A stretch of 64,000 bases of DNA from Microbacterium arborescens (GTDB taxonomy: Bacteria; Actinomycetota; Actinomycetes; Actinomycetales; Microbacteriaceae). The DNA is taken from the NCBI GenBank assembly GCA_003339645.1, contig QNUV01000099.1, positions 310,001 through 374,000 of the forward strand, read 5' to 3'. Every line of letters begins with the position of its first letter. The stretch's first letter is position 1. A program made the position numbers and the translations under genes. The notes beneath the pieces are model-generated. The model had not been told where the DNA came from and did not search any database. It saw nothing but the letters and a program-made list of their open reading frames with translations. Positions 19,424-31,634 of this stretch are shown here, one piece after another.

Positions 19424-20224
19424 TCAGTCCGCGTTCGGGGAGGAGGCGTCGTCGGCGCTGCGGAAGTGCGCGTCGAGCACGATGATCGTCACGTTGTCGC
19501 GACCGCCGTTCTCGAGCGCGGCGGTCATCATCGCCGAGACCGCCGCAGCGGGATCGGGGTTCTCGAGCAGGAAATGCAGGATTCCGTAGTCCGTCAGCTC
19601 CTTCGTGAGCCCGTCGCTGCAGATGACGAACCGGTCGCCGTCGACGACATCCAGACGCACGTAATCAGGAGTGACACCGTCGCTCGGCCCGACGGCGCGC
19701 GTGATGACGTTCCCGTACGGGTGCTGCTCCGCCTCCTCGGGGCTGAGCCGCCCCGCGGCGACGAGCTCCTGGACGACGGAATGGTCGGTCGTGACCTGAG
19801 CGATCGCCTGGTCGCGCAGGAGGTAGACCCGCGAGTCGCCGATGTTCAAAGTCGTCCACTGCGGTTCGCCGTCGACGATGTCGAGGTACACGCCGGTGAC
19901 GGTGGTGCCGGTTCCGTCGTCGGTCGTCTCGGGGTGATCGGCGATGTCGCCGACGGCCCGCTCGAGAGCCTCTTCGATGTCTTCGGGAGTGACGACGCCG
20001 CGATCGGCGACACCACGGAGACGATCGACGGCACTCGCGCTGGCGATCTCGCCGCCGATGTGTCCGCCCATGCCGTCGGCGACGATGAACAGCGGATACT
20101 GCGCGAGAACGGCATCCTGGTTGCTGTCGCGTCGACGTCCGGTGTCGGTCGCGGCGGCCCACCGGAGTTCGATCGCACCGGACGGGACGTCCACGATCCG
20201 GGATTGGGTCGTGGGGTCGGGCAC
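19424..20224 (-). CDS. PP2C-family Ser/Thr protein phosphatase
   Basis: 266 aa. Metal-binding motifs in order: DTGRRRDSNQDA, VADGMGGHIGG, LNIGDSRVYLL, DHSVVQELVAAGRL, FVICSDGLTKEL and GGRDNVTIIVL. It is a soluble Stp/PstP-like phosphatase that should reverse Ser/Thr kinase phosphorylation. GTG 20224 is chosen because AAGAAGAG precedes it. The frame stays open to GTG 20278, but that region holds a promoter-like TAGAGT. It probably forms a unit with the downstream EccC-like gene. Confidence 0.92.
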   Translation of the reverse strand: MPDPTTQSRIVDVPSGAIELRWAAATDTGRRRDSNQDAVLAQYPLFIVADGMGGHIGGEIASASAVDRLRGVADRGVVTPEDIEEALERAVGDIADHPETTDDGTGTTVTGVYLDIVDGEPQWTTLNIGDSRVYLLRDQAIAQVTTDHSVVQELVAAGRLSPEEAEQHPYGNVITRAVGPSDGVTPDYVRLDVVDGDRFVICSDGLTKELTDYGILHFLLENPDPAAAVSAMMTAALENGGRDNVTIIVLDAHFRSADDASSPNAD

Positions 20225-20296
20225 GCTGTCACTCTTCTTTCGTCGACGGATGGGCGTGTCACACTCTAGTGGACGCACCCGTGGTGCGGGATTCCG

Positions 20297-21280
20297 TCAG
20301 CCCGCGGCGGGGTCCGACGGAAGCGGGAAGAGCGAGTCGATCGTCGCCAACTCATCGGCGTTGGGCTGCCACGCCGAGGCCGCCGCGGCGTTCGAGCGCA
20401 CCTGCTCGGGAGAGGTCGCGCCGGCGATCACGCTGCTCAGCGCGGGCTGCGCCAGGAGCCAGCCGAAGGTCGCCTGCACCATCGTGATGCCCCGCTCATC
20501 GCAGAACGAGCGGTAGGCCTCGATGGCATCCCACGGCGCGTTCTCCCACAGGTGACGCCGCTCCCGAGCGACACGCGTGTCGGCGGGAATGTGATCCCGC
20601 GTGAATTTCCCGGTCAGCAGGCCGTTGTGCAGCGGGAAGTACGGCAGGAAGCCACGGCCGAAGTGTCGGACGGCCGGCAGCACCTCTCGCTCGGCGGCGC
20701 GCGCGAGCAGGCTGTAGTGATTCTGCGCGGAGACGAACGGCACATCCCCGCGGGCGCGTGCGACCGCCTCCGCCTCGGCGATCTGCCACCCCGCGAAATT
20801 GGAATGGCCGATGTAACGGATCTTCCCTTCGCGAACGAGTTCCGACAGCGCGTCGAGCGTCTCCTCGATGGGCGTCTCGGGGTCGGGCGTGTGCAGCTGA
20901 TAGAGATCGATCCAGTCCGTCTGCAGACGCTCGAGCGACGCCTCAACCGCTCGACGGATGTAGACGCGCGACCCCTTGGCGCCGGGCAGACCGAGGTCCA
21001 CCGCACTGTGGCCGAACTTCGTGGCCACGACGACGCGGTCACGGCGCCCGCGCAGCGCTTCGCCCATCAGAGTCTCGGACAGGCCGGGCTCCCCGCCGTA
21101 GATGTCGGCGGTGTCGAAGAAGGTGATGCCGGCGTCGAAGGCGGCATCCAGCACGGCGACCGTGCCGTCCAGCGTCTGTGTGGGCGTCCCCCGCCGACCG
21201 AAGTTGTTGCATCCCAGCCCGACGGCCGAGACGAGAAGGCCGGAGGTTCCGAGTCGCCGGGTCTGCACTGCGTCGTCCAT
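20297..21280 (-). CDS. Aldo/keto reductase
   Basis: 327 aa from ATG 21280. The TIM-barrel AKR signature is complete: LGLGCNNFGRR, FFDTADIYGG (catalytic Asp/Tyr), VVATKFG (Lys), LYQLHTPDP (His) and YIGHSNFAGWQ. It is most like the AKR5/YajO-type group, NADPH-dependent carbonyl reductases with unknown natural substrates. The frame stays open upstream to 22258, but that stretch is a shadow of the DUF5684 gene. TACGGT ends 6 nt before ATG, and the gap itself (GGAAGG) could act as a ribosome-binding site. Confidence 0.92.
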   Translation of the reverse strand: MDDAVQTRRLGTSGLLVSAVGLGCNNFGRRGTPTQTLDGTVAVLDAAFDAGITFFDTADIYGGEPGLSETLMGEALRGRRDRVVVATKFGHSAVDLGLPGAKGSRVYIRRAVEASLERLQTDWIDLYQLHTPDPETPIEETLDALSELVREGKIRYIGHSNFAGWQIAEAEAVARARGDVPFVSAQNHYSLLARAAEREVLPAVRHFGRGFLPYFPLHNGLLTGKFTRDHIPADTRVARERRHLWENAPWDAIEAYRSFCDERGITMVQATFGWLLAQPALSSVIAGATSPEQVRSNAAAASAWQPNADELATIDSLFPLPSDPAAG

Positions 21281-21286
21281 CCTTCC

Positions 21287-21292
21287 ACCGTA
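21287..21292 (-). promoter_or_regulatory. -10 box TACGGT, promoter of aldo/keto reductase
   Basis: On the minus strand TACGGT is followed by GGAAGG and then ATG 21280. The spacing suggests a leaderless or near-leaderless transcript. Confidence 0.5.
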
Positions 21293-21325
21293 GACCCGGG
21301 GCACGGTGTGCACGGCCGAGACGAG

Positions 21326-21357
21326 GAGGAGCCCCCGTCTTTCGACGAGGGCTCCTC
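21326..21357 (-). terminator. Terminator hairpin after DUF5684-like gene
   Basis: Perfect 9-bp arms GAGGAGCCC / GGGCTCCTC (21326-21334, 21349-21357) enclose a further CGTC-TTTC-GACG stem. It lies 7 nt past the stop of the 22095-21364 gene and upstream of the aldo/keto reductase promoter. Confidence 0.75.
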
Positions 21358-21363
21358 GGGTGT

Positions 21364-22095
21364 TCACTGCCGCGGGGCGTCCGGAGCGGGAGGCTCGGTG
21401 GTCGGCGGCGTGACGGGCGGCTGTGCTGCCGGCGGCGGGTAGGCACCGGCCGGAGGTGCCGGCGGAGCAGCGGGCGGCGGGTACGAGCCGGCCGGCGGGG
21501 TGCTGGGGGCCGCGGGCGGAGCGTATCCGGCGCCGGGGGCACCGTAGGCGCCGGCTGCAGGAGCTGCTCCGCCATCGGGCTGAACGGGGATCCCCTGCCA
21601 GACGGTCGTGTCGCGAAGGAACGAGGTGCGCCACGGCGAAGGCTGCACGTTGGGGTTCCACGGCGAGCTCGAGAAGGCTGCGATACCCAGCCAGATCAAG
21701 CCGCCGATACCCGGCAGGATGTAGAGCAGCACGAGCGGCCAGTCCTTGCCGAGCTTCTGGCCCACGCGAACGCTCGCCAGAGCGAGAGCGATGATCGCGA
21801 GGTAGCCGAAGATGAAGCCGATGCCCGGGATGTTGCTCAGCACGCCCGTGGCGATGATCGCGCCCAGCATGACCCACGGGGAGATGTCGCCGAGCTTGGC
21901 GAACACCATCTCGCGGTAGAACGGGACCCACGCTCGCCACTTGCCCTGGACGCCCGCCTTCTCGAAGATCTTCATGTAGAAGAACGAGCTGATGATGTAG
22001 CCCGCGAGCGCGAGGATCAGGATGATGGGAAGGATCAGCAGGAGAAGGGCGAGAACCGCGCCCGCCCCCGCACCATCGTCGTAGTAACCCGACAT
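21364..22095 (-). CDS. DUF5684-like membrane protein with Pro/Ala-rich tail
   Basis: 243 aa. Four hydrophobic helices are visible at about residues 12-38, 73-90, 93-110 and 121-143, with the conserved WVPFYREMVFAKLGD loop between the first two. Residues ~175-243 are a Pro/Ala/Gly repeat tail (PPAA, PPAG units), likely flexible and cytosolic or wall-spanning. It matches small signal-peptidase-like DUF5684 proteins of unknown function. A strong hairpin follows. The Pro-rich tail is low complexity, so its length should vary among relatives. Confidence 0.75.
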   Translation of the reverse strand: MSGYYDDGAGAGAVLALLLLILPIILILALAGYIISSFFYMKIFEKAGVQGKWRAWVPFYREMVFAKLGDISPWVMLGAIIATGVLSNIPGIGFIFGYLAIIALALASVRVGQKLGKDWPLVLLYILPGIGGLIWLGIAAFSSSPWNPNVQPSPWRTSFLRDTTVWQGIPVQPDGGAAPAAGAYGAPGAGYAPPAAPSTPPAGSYPPPAAPPAPPAGAYPPPAAQPPVTPPTTEPPAPDAPRQ

Positions 22096-22206
22096 GAACG
22101 ACCTCCTCAGTCGTGACCTGGACGACGCGCTCGCGTCGTCGGTCGCCGCTCATGCTAGCGAAACACGGGCTGTCACGTGAGACGGTGACGGCAGGTCCCC
22201 GCTGAC

Positions 22207-22959
22207 TCAGACGACGAGCTCGACTTCGCCGGATACCGCTGCCTCGCGCAGCACCCACCCGTTCGCATCCGCCCAGGCGACGAGATCGGCTCGCGACGCC
22301 ACCGCCGGCGCCGAAAGCGCGAGCGCGCGGGTCAGCTCGCCCTTCGCGTGCTTGTTGAAATGGTTCAGCGCGCGTACCGTCCCGTCGGCGCGGGCGGAGA
22401 CGACGCGTACGAAGGCCGACGACATCGCCGCAGGCACCGGAGCGAGCGCCACATAGGCCTCGGATCGCAGATCCAAGACGAAAGGCGCATTCGTCTCCCC
22501 CAGCGCGGCGGAGCCTGCGGCAGCCCAGTGACGCCGGAGCGGCGGGATGCCGGGGAGTGATGCCCCGGCCGCGAGACGGTACGCGGGGATCGGGTCGAGT
22601 GCGGCGACGGGACCGAATGGCGCCGACTGGATGAGCACGTGCTCCCCGAGCCAGTCTCGTGCGGCGGAATCGAGATTCGTCGAGCCCAGCGCATCGAACA
22701 GCACACCCGTGTAGCGGTCGACGGCCGGCATCGTCGGAGACGTCGTCAGCTCGGCGTTGACCGCGACCTCGCCCCGCTGACGGGCGCTGAGCTTCAGCAC
22801 CCGCGCTGCGGCATCCGGGTCCGCCGACAGTGCGACGAGGGCAGCGACCGCGGCCCGTCGCTCGGGGGCCAGCTGCGGCAACGCGAGCGCGTCGATGTCG
22901 AGCGGCGCGCCGGTGCCGCCGGCACGCTTGGTCTCGGAGGGTGGCAGCAGCACCAGCAT
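22207..22959 (-). CDS. yaaA: YaaA family (UPF0246) peroxide-stress protein
   Basis: 250 aa, usual length. The N-terminus LLPPSETK and the C-terminal LNHFNKHAKGEL are the family signatures. E. coli YaaA limits intracellular iron and DNA damage during hydrogen peroxide stress and has a DNA-binding fold. This gene stands alone between the DUF5684 gene and the ATP synthase terminator. ATG 22959 is the only sensible start. Confidence 0.88.
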   Translation of the reverse strand: MLVLLPPSETKRAGGTGAPLDIDALALPQLAPERRAAVAALVALSADPDAAARVLKLSARQRGEVAVNAELTTSPTMPAVDRYTGVLFDALGSTNLDSAARDWLGEHVLIQSAPFGPVAALDPIPAYRLAAGASLPGIPPLRRHWAAAGSAALGETNAPFVLDLRSEAYVALAPVPAAMSSAFVRVVSARADGTVRALNHFNKHAKGELTRALALSAPAVASRADLVAWADANGWVLREAAVSGEVELVV

Positions 22960-22978
22960 CCGTTGTCTCCCTTCAACG

Positions 22979-23012
22979 CGAGAGACCGCACCCCGGAGGG
23001 TGCGGTCTCTCG
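22979..23012 (-). terminator. Terminator of the ATP synthase operon
   Basis: A perfect 15-bp stem (22979-22993 with 22998-23012) closes on a CGGA tetraloop, 15 nt past the atpC stop. It is among the strongest hairpins in the window and lies in the 68-nt gap before yaaA. Confidence 0.85.
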
Positions 23013-23027
23013 TAGACGCGGTACGGG

Positions 23028-23285
23028 TCAGGCCAGCGCGGCGTTGCCAGCCACGATGGTGAGCTCGTCACCCTCCATCGACAGGAAGCCGTCCTGCGCG
23101 TTGGCGACGATCTTCTCGCCGCCCGGCTGCGTGATGCGCACCTGGCCCTCGGCGAGGATGGCGAGCACCGGCTCGTGCCCCGCCATGAAGCCGATCTCGC
23201 CCTCGACGGTCTTGGCCACGACGAGGGATGCCTCACCCGACCAGACCTCCGCCTCGGCGGAGACGAGCGTGACCGTCAGAGCCAT
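23028..23285 (-). CDS. atpC: ATP synthase F1 epsilon subunit
   Basis: 85 aa. Contains the epsilon beta-sandwich (VTLVSAEAEVWSGEA, GEIGFMAGHEPVLAIL, GGEKIVANAQDGFLSMEGDELTIV). It lacks the C-terminal two-helix hairpin of E. coli epsilon, so it is the short actinobacterial form. The start ATG lies 1 nt after the atpD stop. A longer open frame on this strand is an overlap inside atpD. Last gene of the operon, followed by a strong terminator. Confidence 0.95.
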   Translation of the reverse strand: MALTVTLVSAEAEVWSGEASLVVAKTVEGEIGFMAGHEPVLAILAEGQVRITQPGGEKIVANAQDGFLSMEGDELTIVAGNAALA

Positions 23286-23286
23286 G

Positions 23287-24753
<1,467 letters not shown>

Positions 24754-25656
24754 TTACTTGCCCGACGCCAGAGCGTCGGCGCCGCCGACGATCTCGGCGA
24801 TCTGCTGAGTGATCTCGGCCTGGCGAGCGTTGTTGCGCAGGCGGGTGTAGTCGGTGATGAGCTTGTCGGCGTTGTCGCTCGCCGACTTCATCGCCTTCTG
24901 CGTCGCGGCGTGCTTCGCGGCGGACGACTGGAGCAGCGCGTTGAACACGCGGCTCTGGACGTAGACCGGCAGCAGCGCGTCGAGCACCGTCTCGGGGTCG
25001 GGCTCGAACTCGTACAGCGGATAGACCGGAGCCTGGTCCGCCGTCGCGGCATCGGCCTCGACGACCTCGAGGGGCAGCAGACGGACCGCTTCCGGCGTCT
25101 GCGTCATCATGCTGACGAAACGGTTGTACACGAGGTGGATCTCGTCGACGCCGCCGTCTTCGCCGCCCTGAGCGTAGGCGTCGAGGAGAGCCCCGGCGAC
25201 CTGCTCGGCCGTGCTGAAGTGCGGCGTATCGGTGTCACCCGTCCACTCCCCCGCAGCCCGCATCCGGCGGAACTGGAAGTACCCGACGGCCTTGCGACCG
25301 ATGAGGTAGTAGTCCACTTCCTTGCCCTGCGACCGCAGCAGCTCGGCCAGCTCGAGACCCTCACGGAGGATCTGCGAGTTGAACGCGCCGGCGAGGCCGC
25401 GGTCGGAGGCGAAGATGACGACGGCGGAACGACGGATCGTTTCGCGCTCGGTCGTCAGCGGGTGCTCGACGTCGGAGTGGGTCGCCACCGCGGAGACGGC
25501 ACGCGTCACAGCCCGCGCGAAGGGAGAGGACGCGCGGACGCGTCCCATCGCCTTCTGAATGCGCGAAGCCGCGATGAGCTCCATCGCCTTCGTGATCTTC
25601 TTGGTCGTCTGAGCAGAACTGATCTTCTGCTTGTAGACCCGGAGTTGTGCGCCCAT
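24754..25656 (-). CDS. atpG: ATP synthase F1 gamma subunit
   Basis: 300 aa. The N-terminal [31 protein letters not shown] helix and C-terminal [41 protein letters not shown] form the rotating coiled-coil shaft. It carries an extra segment around residues 195-215, as in other actinobacterial gamma subunits. Located between atpA and atpD as usual. Confidence 0.98.
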   Translation of the reverse strand: MGAQLRVYKQKISSAQTTKKITKAMELIAASRIQKAMGRVRASSPFARAVTRAVSAVATHSDVEHPLTTERETIRRSAVVIFASDRGLAGAFNSQILREGLELAELLRSQGKEVDYYLIGRKAVGYFQFRRMRAAGEWTGDTDTPHFSTAEQVAGALLDAYAQGGEDGGVDEIHLVYNRFVSMMTQTPEAVRLLPLEVVEADAATADQAPVYPLYEFEPDPETVLDALLPVYVQSRVFNALLQSSAAKHAATQKAMKSASDNADKLITDYTRLRNNARQAEITQQIAEIVGGADALASGK

Positions 25657-25675
25657 AAGTGTGTCGTCCTCCGCG

Positions 25676-27316
25676 TCAGCCGCGGCGGCCCTTGACGATC
25701 TGCTCCTGGTTCACGTCATCGGCCTCGGCGGCGGCGGTCTCCTCGTGGCCCGGCTTGTTGATGGCCTGGCCCTTTCCGCCCTGGAACTCGAGCACGAACT
25801 CGTCGACGACCTTCTCGAGCTCGGCGACGGTGTCGTCGCCCAGCACGTTGGTCTCACGCAGCGTGTCGAGGATCGACGTGTTGCGCTTGAGGTAGTCGAG
25901 CAGCTCGCGCTCGAAGGTCAGGACGTCCTCGACCTCGATGGTGTCGAGCTTGCCGTTGGTTCCGGCCCAGATCGAGACGACCTGCTCCTCGACGGGGTAC
26001 GGCGAGTACTGCGGCTGCTTGAGCAGCTCGGTCAAACGCGCACCACGCGCCAGCTGACGACGCGACGCGGCGTCGAGGTCCGACGCGAACATCGCGAACG
26101 CCTCGAGCGAGCGGTACTGGGCGAGCTCGAGCTTCAGCGTTCCCGAGACCTTCTTGATCGACTTGACCTGAGCGTCGCCGCCGACGCGCGACACCGAGAT
26201 GCCCACGTCGACCGCGGGACGCTGGTTGGCGTTGAACAGGTCGGACTGCAGGAAGATCTGGCCGTCGGTGATCGAGATCACGTTGGTCGGGATGTACGCC
26301 GAGACGTCGTTGGCCTTGGTCTCGATGATCGGCAGACCCGTCATCGAGCCCGCGCCGAGGTCGTCCGACAGCTTCGCGCAACGCTCGAGCAGACGCGAGT
26401 GCAGGTAGAAGACGTCACCGGGGTACGCCTCGCGCCCCGGCGGACGACGCAGCAGCAGCGAGACGGCGCGGTAGGCCTCGGCCTGCTTCGACAGGTCGTC
26501 GAAGATGATCAGGACGTGCTTGCCCTCGTACATCCAGTGCTGACCGATGGCCGAGCCGGTGTAGGGAGCGAGGTACTTGAAGCCGGCGGGGTCGGATGCC
26601 GGAGCCGCGACGATCGTCGTGTACTCCATGGCACCGGCGTCCTCGAGCGCGCCCTTCACCGAAGCGATGGTCGAGCCCTTCTGGCCGATGGCGACGTAGA
26701 TGCAGCGAACCTGCTTGTTGACGTCGCCCGACTCCCAGTTGGCCTTCTGGTTGATGATCGTGTCGATCGCGATCGCCGTCTTGCCGGTCTGGCGGTCGCC
26801 GATGATCAGCTGACGCTGACCGCGGCCGACGGGGATCATGGCGTCGATCGCCTTGATGCCGGTCTGCATCGGCTCGTGGACCGACTTGCGCTGCATGACG
26901 CCGGGCGCCTGGAGCTCGAGGGCGCGGCGGCCGGTCGTGGCGATCTCGCCGAGACCGTCGATCGGGTTGCCGAGCGGGTCGACGACGCGGCCGAGGTAGC
27001 CCTCGCCGACACCGACCGAGAGAACCTCGCCGGTGCGGGTGACCTTCTGGCCCGCCTCGACGCCGGCGAAGTCGCCGAGGACGACGACACCGATCTCGTG
27101 CTCGTCGAGGTTCTGCGCGAGACCCTCCACCCCGTTGTCGAAGCGGACGAGCTCGTTCGCCATGACGCCGGGCAGACCCTCGACGTGGGCGATGCCGTCC
27201 GCCGCGTCGACGACGGTGCCGACCTCGGTCGCGGCGGCCCCGGTGGGCTCGTACGCGGCGACGAAGTCTTTCAGCGCGTCACGGATGACATCCGGGCTGA
27301 TGGACAGTTCTGCCAT
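25676..27316 (-). CDS. atpA: ATP synthase F1 alpha subunit
   Basis: 546 aa from ATG 27316, with GAAGGA 7 nt upstream. The frame is open 13 codons further, but those residues do not resemble AtpA. Non-catalytic nucleotide site GDRQTGKTA (about 173-181), [36 protein letters not shown], and the alpha signature [14 protein letters not shown] are present. The Arg finger lies in SVSRVG. Adjacent to atpH and atpG in the standard order. Confidence 0.99.
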   Translation of the reverse strand: MAELSISPDVIRDALKDFVAAYEPTGAAATEVGTVVDAADGIAHVEGLPGVMANELVRFDNGVEGLAQNLDEHEIGVVVLGDFAGVEAGQKVTRTGEVLSVGVGEGYLGRVVDPLGNPIDGLGEIATTGRRALELQAPGVMQRKSVHEPMQTGIKAIDAMIPVGRGQRQLIIGDRQTGKTAIAIDTIINQKANWESGDVNKQVRCIYVAIGQKGSTIASVKGALEDAGAMEYTTIVAAPASDPAGFKYLAPYTGSAIGQHWMYEGKHVLIIFDDLSKQAEAYRAVSLLLRRPPGREAYPGDVFYLHSRLLERCAKLSDDLGAGSMTGLPIIETKANDVSAYIPTNVISITDGQIFLQSDLFNANQRPAVDVGISVSRVGGDAQVKSIKKVSGTLKLELAQYRSLEAFAMFASDLDAASRRQLARGARLTELLKQPQYSPYPVEEQVVSIWAGTNGKLDTIEVEDVLTFERELLDYLKRNTSILDTLRETNVLGDDTVAELEKVVDEFVLEFQGGKGQAINKPGHEETAAAEADDVNQEQIVKGRRG

Positions 27317-27389
27317 GGTGTTCCTTCGGTCCTGAGTCTGAGGGTCCGGATGCATCCGGCCGGTGCGCCCCTGCGGGCGGTGAGGTGGG

Positions 27390-28178
27390 TCAGCCCGCCA
27401 GTCGCTGGCGGAGATCGGAGAGGCGGGAGGCGACGGTCGCGTCGATCACGTCGTCGCCGATCTCGATGCGCAGCCCGCCGACGACCGCGGGGTCGACGAC
27501 GAGGTTGAGCGCGACAGGCGTGCCGTAGCGGTTCGAGAGGGTCTCGGCGAGGCGGGCGCGCTGCTGATCGTTGAGCGAGGTCGCCGTGCGGACGCTCGCG
27601 ACGACGCGGCCGCGCTGGTTCGAGACGATGCGGATGGCCCGCTCGAGCAGCTGACGCACGCGGCGCTCGCGCGGACGCTGCACGATCGCCGACGCGATGA
27701 GCCGCGTGGCGGCACCGGCGCGTCCCTCGAGGAGACGATCGACGAGCGCTCCCTTGGCCGAGGCCTCGCCCAGCCGGCTGCCGAGGGCGAGCTCGAGCTC
27801 GGGGTTGGCCGAGACGGTGTGCAGCACCCCGAAGAGCTCGTTCTCGAGGTCGCCCTGGTCGGCGACCGCCGCGGCGCGGATCGCCAGTTCCTCGACGGCG
27901 TCGACGAAGTCGTCGACCGAGGACCAGCGCTGCGCGACGGCGGTGCGCAGCAGCGACACGGTCTGCGGCGCGAAGGCCGGACCGAACACGTCGCCGACGA
28001 CCTTGTCGCGGGCCTGCGGCGAGGCCGCGTTGTCCGTCAGCGCGCCGCTCAGCTGCGGCGAGTCCGCCAGAGCCCGCGCGGCGACGAACAGCTCACCGGA
28101 CACGTCGAGCGTGAGCCCGGGGGTCTCGGCGATGGCCGCCGTCGTCGCGACGAGTGCCTGAGTGGTCGCGCTGCCCAT
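27390..28178 (-). CDS. atpH: ATP synthase delta subunit
   Basis: 262 aa. Delta joins the peripheral stalk to the top of F1. The C-terminal half ([33 protein letters not shown], then [28 protein letters not shown]) is the conserved OSCP/delta signature. The N-terminal half is an Ala-rich helical bundle. It is longer than E. coli delta (177 aa), like other high-GC relatives. The ATG overlaps the atpF stop by 1 nt (TGATG), implying coupling. Confidence 0.95.
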   Translation of the reverse strand: MGSATTQALVATTAAIAETPGLTLDVSGELFVAARALADSPQLSGALTDNAASPQARDKVVGDVFGPAFAPQTVSLLRTAVAQRWSSVDDFVDAVEELAIRAAAVADQGDLENELFGVLHTVSANPELELALGSRLGEASAKGALVDRLLEGRAGAATRLIASAIVQRPRERRVRQLLERAIRIVSNQRGRVVASVRTATSLNDQQRARLAETLSNRYGTPVALNLVVDPAVVGGLRIEIGDDVIDATVASRLSDLRQRLAG

Positions 28179-28732
28179 CAGTTCGACGCCTTCTCGGAGG
28201 CCTCGAGCTCGCTGAGGAAACGGTCGACGACGGCCTGAGCCTTCTGGTCGTCGGACAGGGTCTCGCCGATGACGCCGCCGGCCAGGTCGAGGGCCAGCGT
28301 GCCGACCTCGCTGCGCAGCGAGACGACGGCCGCCTGACGCTCGGCCTCGATCTGCGTGTGCGCTGCCGTGGTGAGGCGCTCAGCCTCGGCCGATGCGTTC
28401 TGCTTCGCCTCGGCGACGATCTTGCGACCGTCCTCGCGAGCGGCGTCGCGGATCTCACCGGCCTCCTTGCGGGCCTCGGCCAGCTGAGCGGTGTACTCCT
28501 CGAGTGCCGCCTCGGCCTTGCGCTGGGCTTCATCGGCCTTGGCGATGTTGCCCTCGATGGCCGCGCTGCGCGCGTCCAGCACCGTGTTCAGGCGCGGCAT
28601 CGCGTAGCGCACCACCACGAAGATGATGACGAGGAAGCAGACAGCCGACCAGATGATGTCGTAGACCGCCGGGAGGATCGGGACCTGGTTGGATCCCTCC
28701 TCCGCCGCAAGCGTGACAAGAGCGTTCAGCAT
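28178..28732 (-). CDS. atpF: ATP synthase F0 b subunit
   Basis: 184 aa. One membrane helix (about residues 24-44, IIWSAVCFLVIIFVVVRYAM) is followed by a long charged amphipathic helix (about 48-170), the peripheral stalk of F0F1. The 23 residues before the helix are acidic. The stop codon shares a base with the atpH start. One b gene is present, so a homodimer is expected. Confidence 0.96.
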   Translation of the reverse strand: MLNALVTLAAEEGSNQVPILPAVYDIIWSAVCFLVIIFVVVRYAMPRLNTVLDARSAAIEGNIAKADEAQRKAEAALEEYTAQLAEARKEAGEIRDAAREDGRKIVAEAKQNASAEAERLTTAAHTQIEAERQAAVVSLRSEVGTLALDLAGGVIGETLSDDQKAQAVVDRFLSELEASEKASN

Positions 28733-28763
28733 CCTGTCTCCTTATCTGTGGGTCGCGTCGGGA

Positions 28764-29853
<1,090 letters not shown>

Positions 29854-29994
29854 CGTATTGGCTCCAGCTTCTCGGGCCAGCCAGGACTAGCTCGGTGAGG
29901 GTTAGAAGGGGAACAACTCCAGCGGGGCCTCAGTGTCGCCACTGCACACCAGCCGCAGAGTGTAGTCCCACACTACCAAAGGTTACGGCTCGAC

Positions 29995-30480
29995 CTAATC
30001 CTGGATCGTGTCGCGCGTCGGAAGCGCGACATCCGAGGCCCCCGAGAGCCGCATCCGGCTGAGCACGACCAGATCGACGACGAGCGACGCGATCGCCGCC
30101 ACGATCACGGCGAGGGCGAAGATCCCCCGCTCGAGCCACTCCACCTGGAACAGCAGCAGCAGCGCGACGATCACGAGGACGAACTTCAGCAGCCACCCGC
30201 CGAGCACGACGGCGAAGAAGATCTGGAGCCACTGCGGGTGCCCGTACCAGTGGTTGCCGATCAGGATGCTGAGCGCGGTGAACGCCGGGAAGACGATACC
30301 GACCAGCGCGCCCAGCACACCGCTCCACGCGCCCTCCGTGCCCGCGACGAGTCCGCCGACGAGCGCGAGCGCCGCCGCGACGACGACGCCGACGATCAAT
30401 CCCCAGGTGAGCGCTGCGCGCAGGATGGGCGTGCTGGAGATGCGGCGGCGAGCGGCGGGATCGGGGGTGTTCGCAGTCAC
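29995..30480 (-). CDS. AtpI-like membrane protein
   Basis: 161 aa, GTG 30480. Four hydrophobic segments (about residues 20-45, 52-72, 82-110 and 116-136). This is the position of the ATP synthase assembly protein AtpI/Rv1303 in actinobacteria, between wecA and atpB. Its GTG overlaps the wecA stop (GTGA), so translation is coupled. The frame runs on upstream to 31338 inside wecA; that is a shadow. It should help load Mg2+ or assemble the c ring, by analogy only. Confidence 0.8.
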   Translation of the reverse strand: MTANTPDPAARRRISSTPILRAALTWGLIVGVVVAAALALVGGLVAGTEGAWSGVLGALVGIVFPAFTALSILIGNHWYGHPQWLQIFFAVVLGGWLLKFVLVIVALLLLFQVEWLERGIFALAVIVAAIASLVVDLVVLSRMRLSGASDVALPTRDTIQD

Positions 30481-31634
30481 GAGGAGGGCTCTTTCACGGG
30501 GACGGCCGGGCGCTGAGGGCGCGCGGGGATGAAGGTCACGACGAGGCACGCGGCGACGCCGAGGACGAGGGAGCCGAGGCCGAAGAGGTAGTCCCCCGGC
30601 CAGGCGGCGGTGGTTCCGATGTACATCAGCAGCACCGAGAGGCTGACGACCGTCGTCCAGGCGTAGAAGATCAGCACGGCGTCGCGGTCGCTGTGACCCA
30701 TGTCGAGCATGCGGTGATGCAGGTGCTTGCGGTCGGGCGAGAACGGCGACTTGCCCCTCGACATGCGGCGGATGACCGCCATCCCGAAGTCGAGCAGCGG
30801 CAGGAGGACCACGACGACCGGCAGCAGGATGGGGATGAACGCACCCAGCAGCTGCGATCGGCCGAACACGTCGTTGTCGCCCGTGGCCGGGACCAGGGTG
30901 CCCGTGACGAGAATGGCCGAGCAGCTCATGAGCAGTCCGATCATGAGCGCTCCGGAGTCGCCCATGAAGAGCTTCGCGGGGTTCCAGTTCAGCGGCAGGA
31001 ACCCGGCGCACACGCCGAGGAGCACGACGGCGAGGAAGGATGCCAGGTTCGCGTAGCTGCTCGCGCCGAAGTCGCGCCCGAGCAGGTAGGTGTAGGTGAA
31101 GAAGACGCCGTTCGCGATCAGCGCGACGCCCGCCACGAGGCCGTCGAGACCGTCGATGAAGTTGACGGCGTTCATCACGACGACGATCGAGAACACCGTG
31201 ATGGTGAAGCTCGCGGCGCTCGACACGACCGTCTGACCGCCGAGGGGGATCGTGTACATCTGCACTCCCCCGAAACCGACGACGATGGCCGCCGCGGCGA
31301 ACTGCGCACCGAGCTTGATGAGCCAGTCGAGGTCCCACAGGTCGTCCGCGACCCCGACCACGACGATGAGGGCGGTCGCGGCGAGGATGGCCCAGATCGG
31401 TTCGGGTTTGGCCCAGAAGATCGCGAAGAACGGGATCTGCGAGGAGGTCAGGATGACCGCCGTGGCGCCGAGGAACATCCCGACGCCGCCGAGCCGCGGC
31501 GTCGGCGTCTTATGGACGTCGCGGTCGCGGATCTCGGGGTAGAGCTTGTACCGCAGGCTCACCTTGAGGACGAGCCACGTCAGCCCGAAGGTGACGAGGG
31601 CCGTGACCACGAAGGTGGCCAGGTAGAGCCTCAC
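30477..31634 (-). CDS. wecA: MraY-family glycosyltransferase, WecA/Rfe type
   Basis: 385 aa, GTG start. Eleven membrane segments. The motifs NAVNFIDGLDGLVAG and MGDSGALMIG hold the Mg-binding and catalytic Asp residues, and KTPTPRLGGVGMFL is the first conserved loop. It transfers GlcNAc-1-phosphate to decaprenyl/undecaprenyl phosphate, starting wall polysaccharide or teichoic-like polymer synthesis. It overlaps the sua5 stop and the atpI start by 4 nt each, the same operon logic seen in mycobacteria. Confidence 0.92.
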   Translation of the reverse strand: MRLYLATFVVTALVTFGLTWLVLKVSLRYKLYPEIRDRDVHKTPTPRLGGVGMFLGATAVILTSSQIPFFAIFWAKPEPIWAILAATALIVVVGVADDLWDLDWLIKLGAQFAAAAIVVGFGGVQMYTIPLGGQTVVSSAASFTITVFSIVVVMNAVNFIDGLDGLVAGVALIANGVFFTYTYLLGRDFGASSYANLASFLAVVLLGVCAGFLPLNWNPAKLFMGDSGALMIGLLMSCSAILVTGTLVPATGDNDVFGRSQLLGAFIPILLPVVVVLLPLLDFGMAVIRRMSRGKSPFSPDRKHLHHRMLDMGHSDRDAVLIFYAWTTVVSLSVLLMYIGTTAAWPGDYLFGLGSLVLGVAACLVVTFIPARPQRPAVPVKEPSS

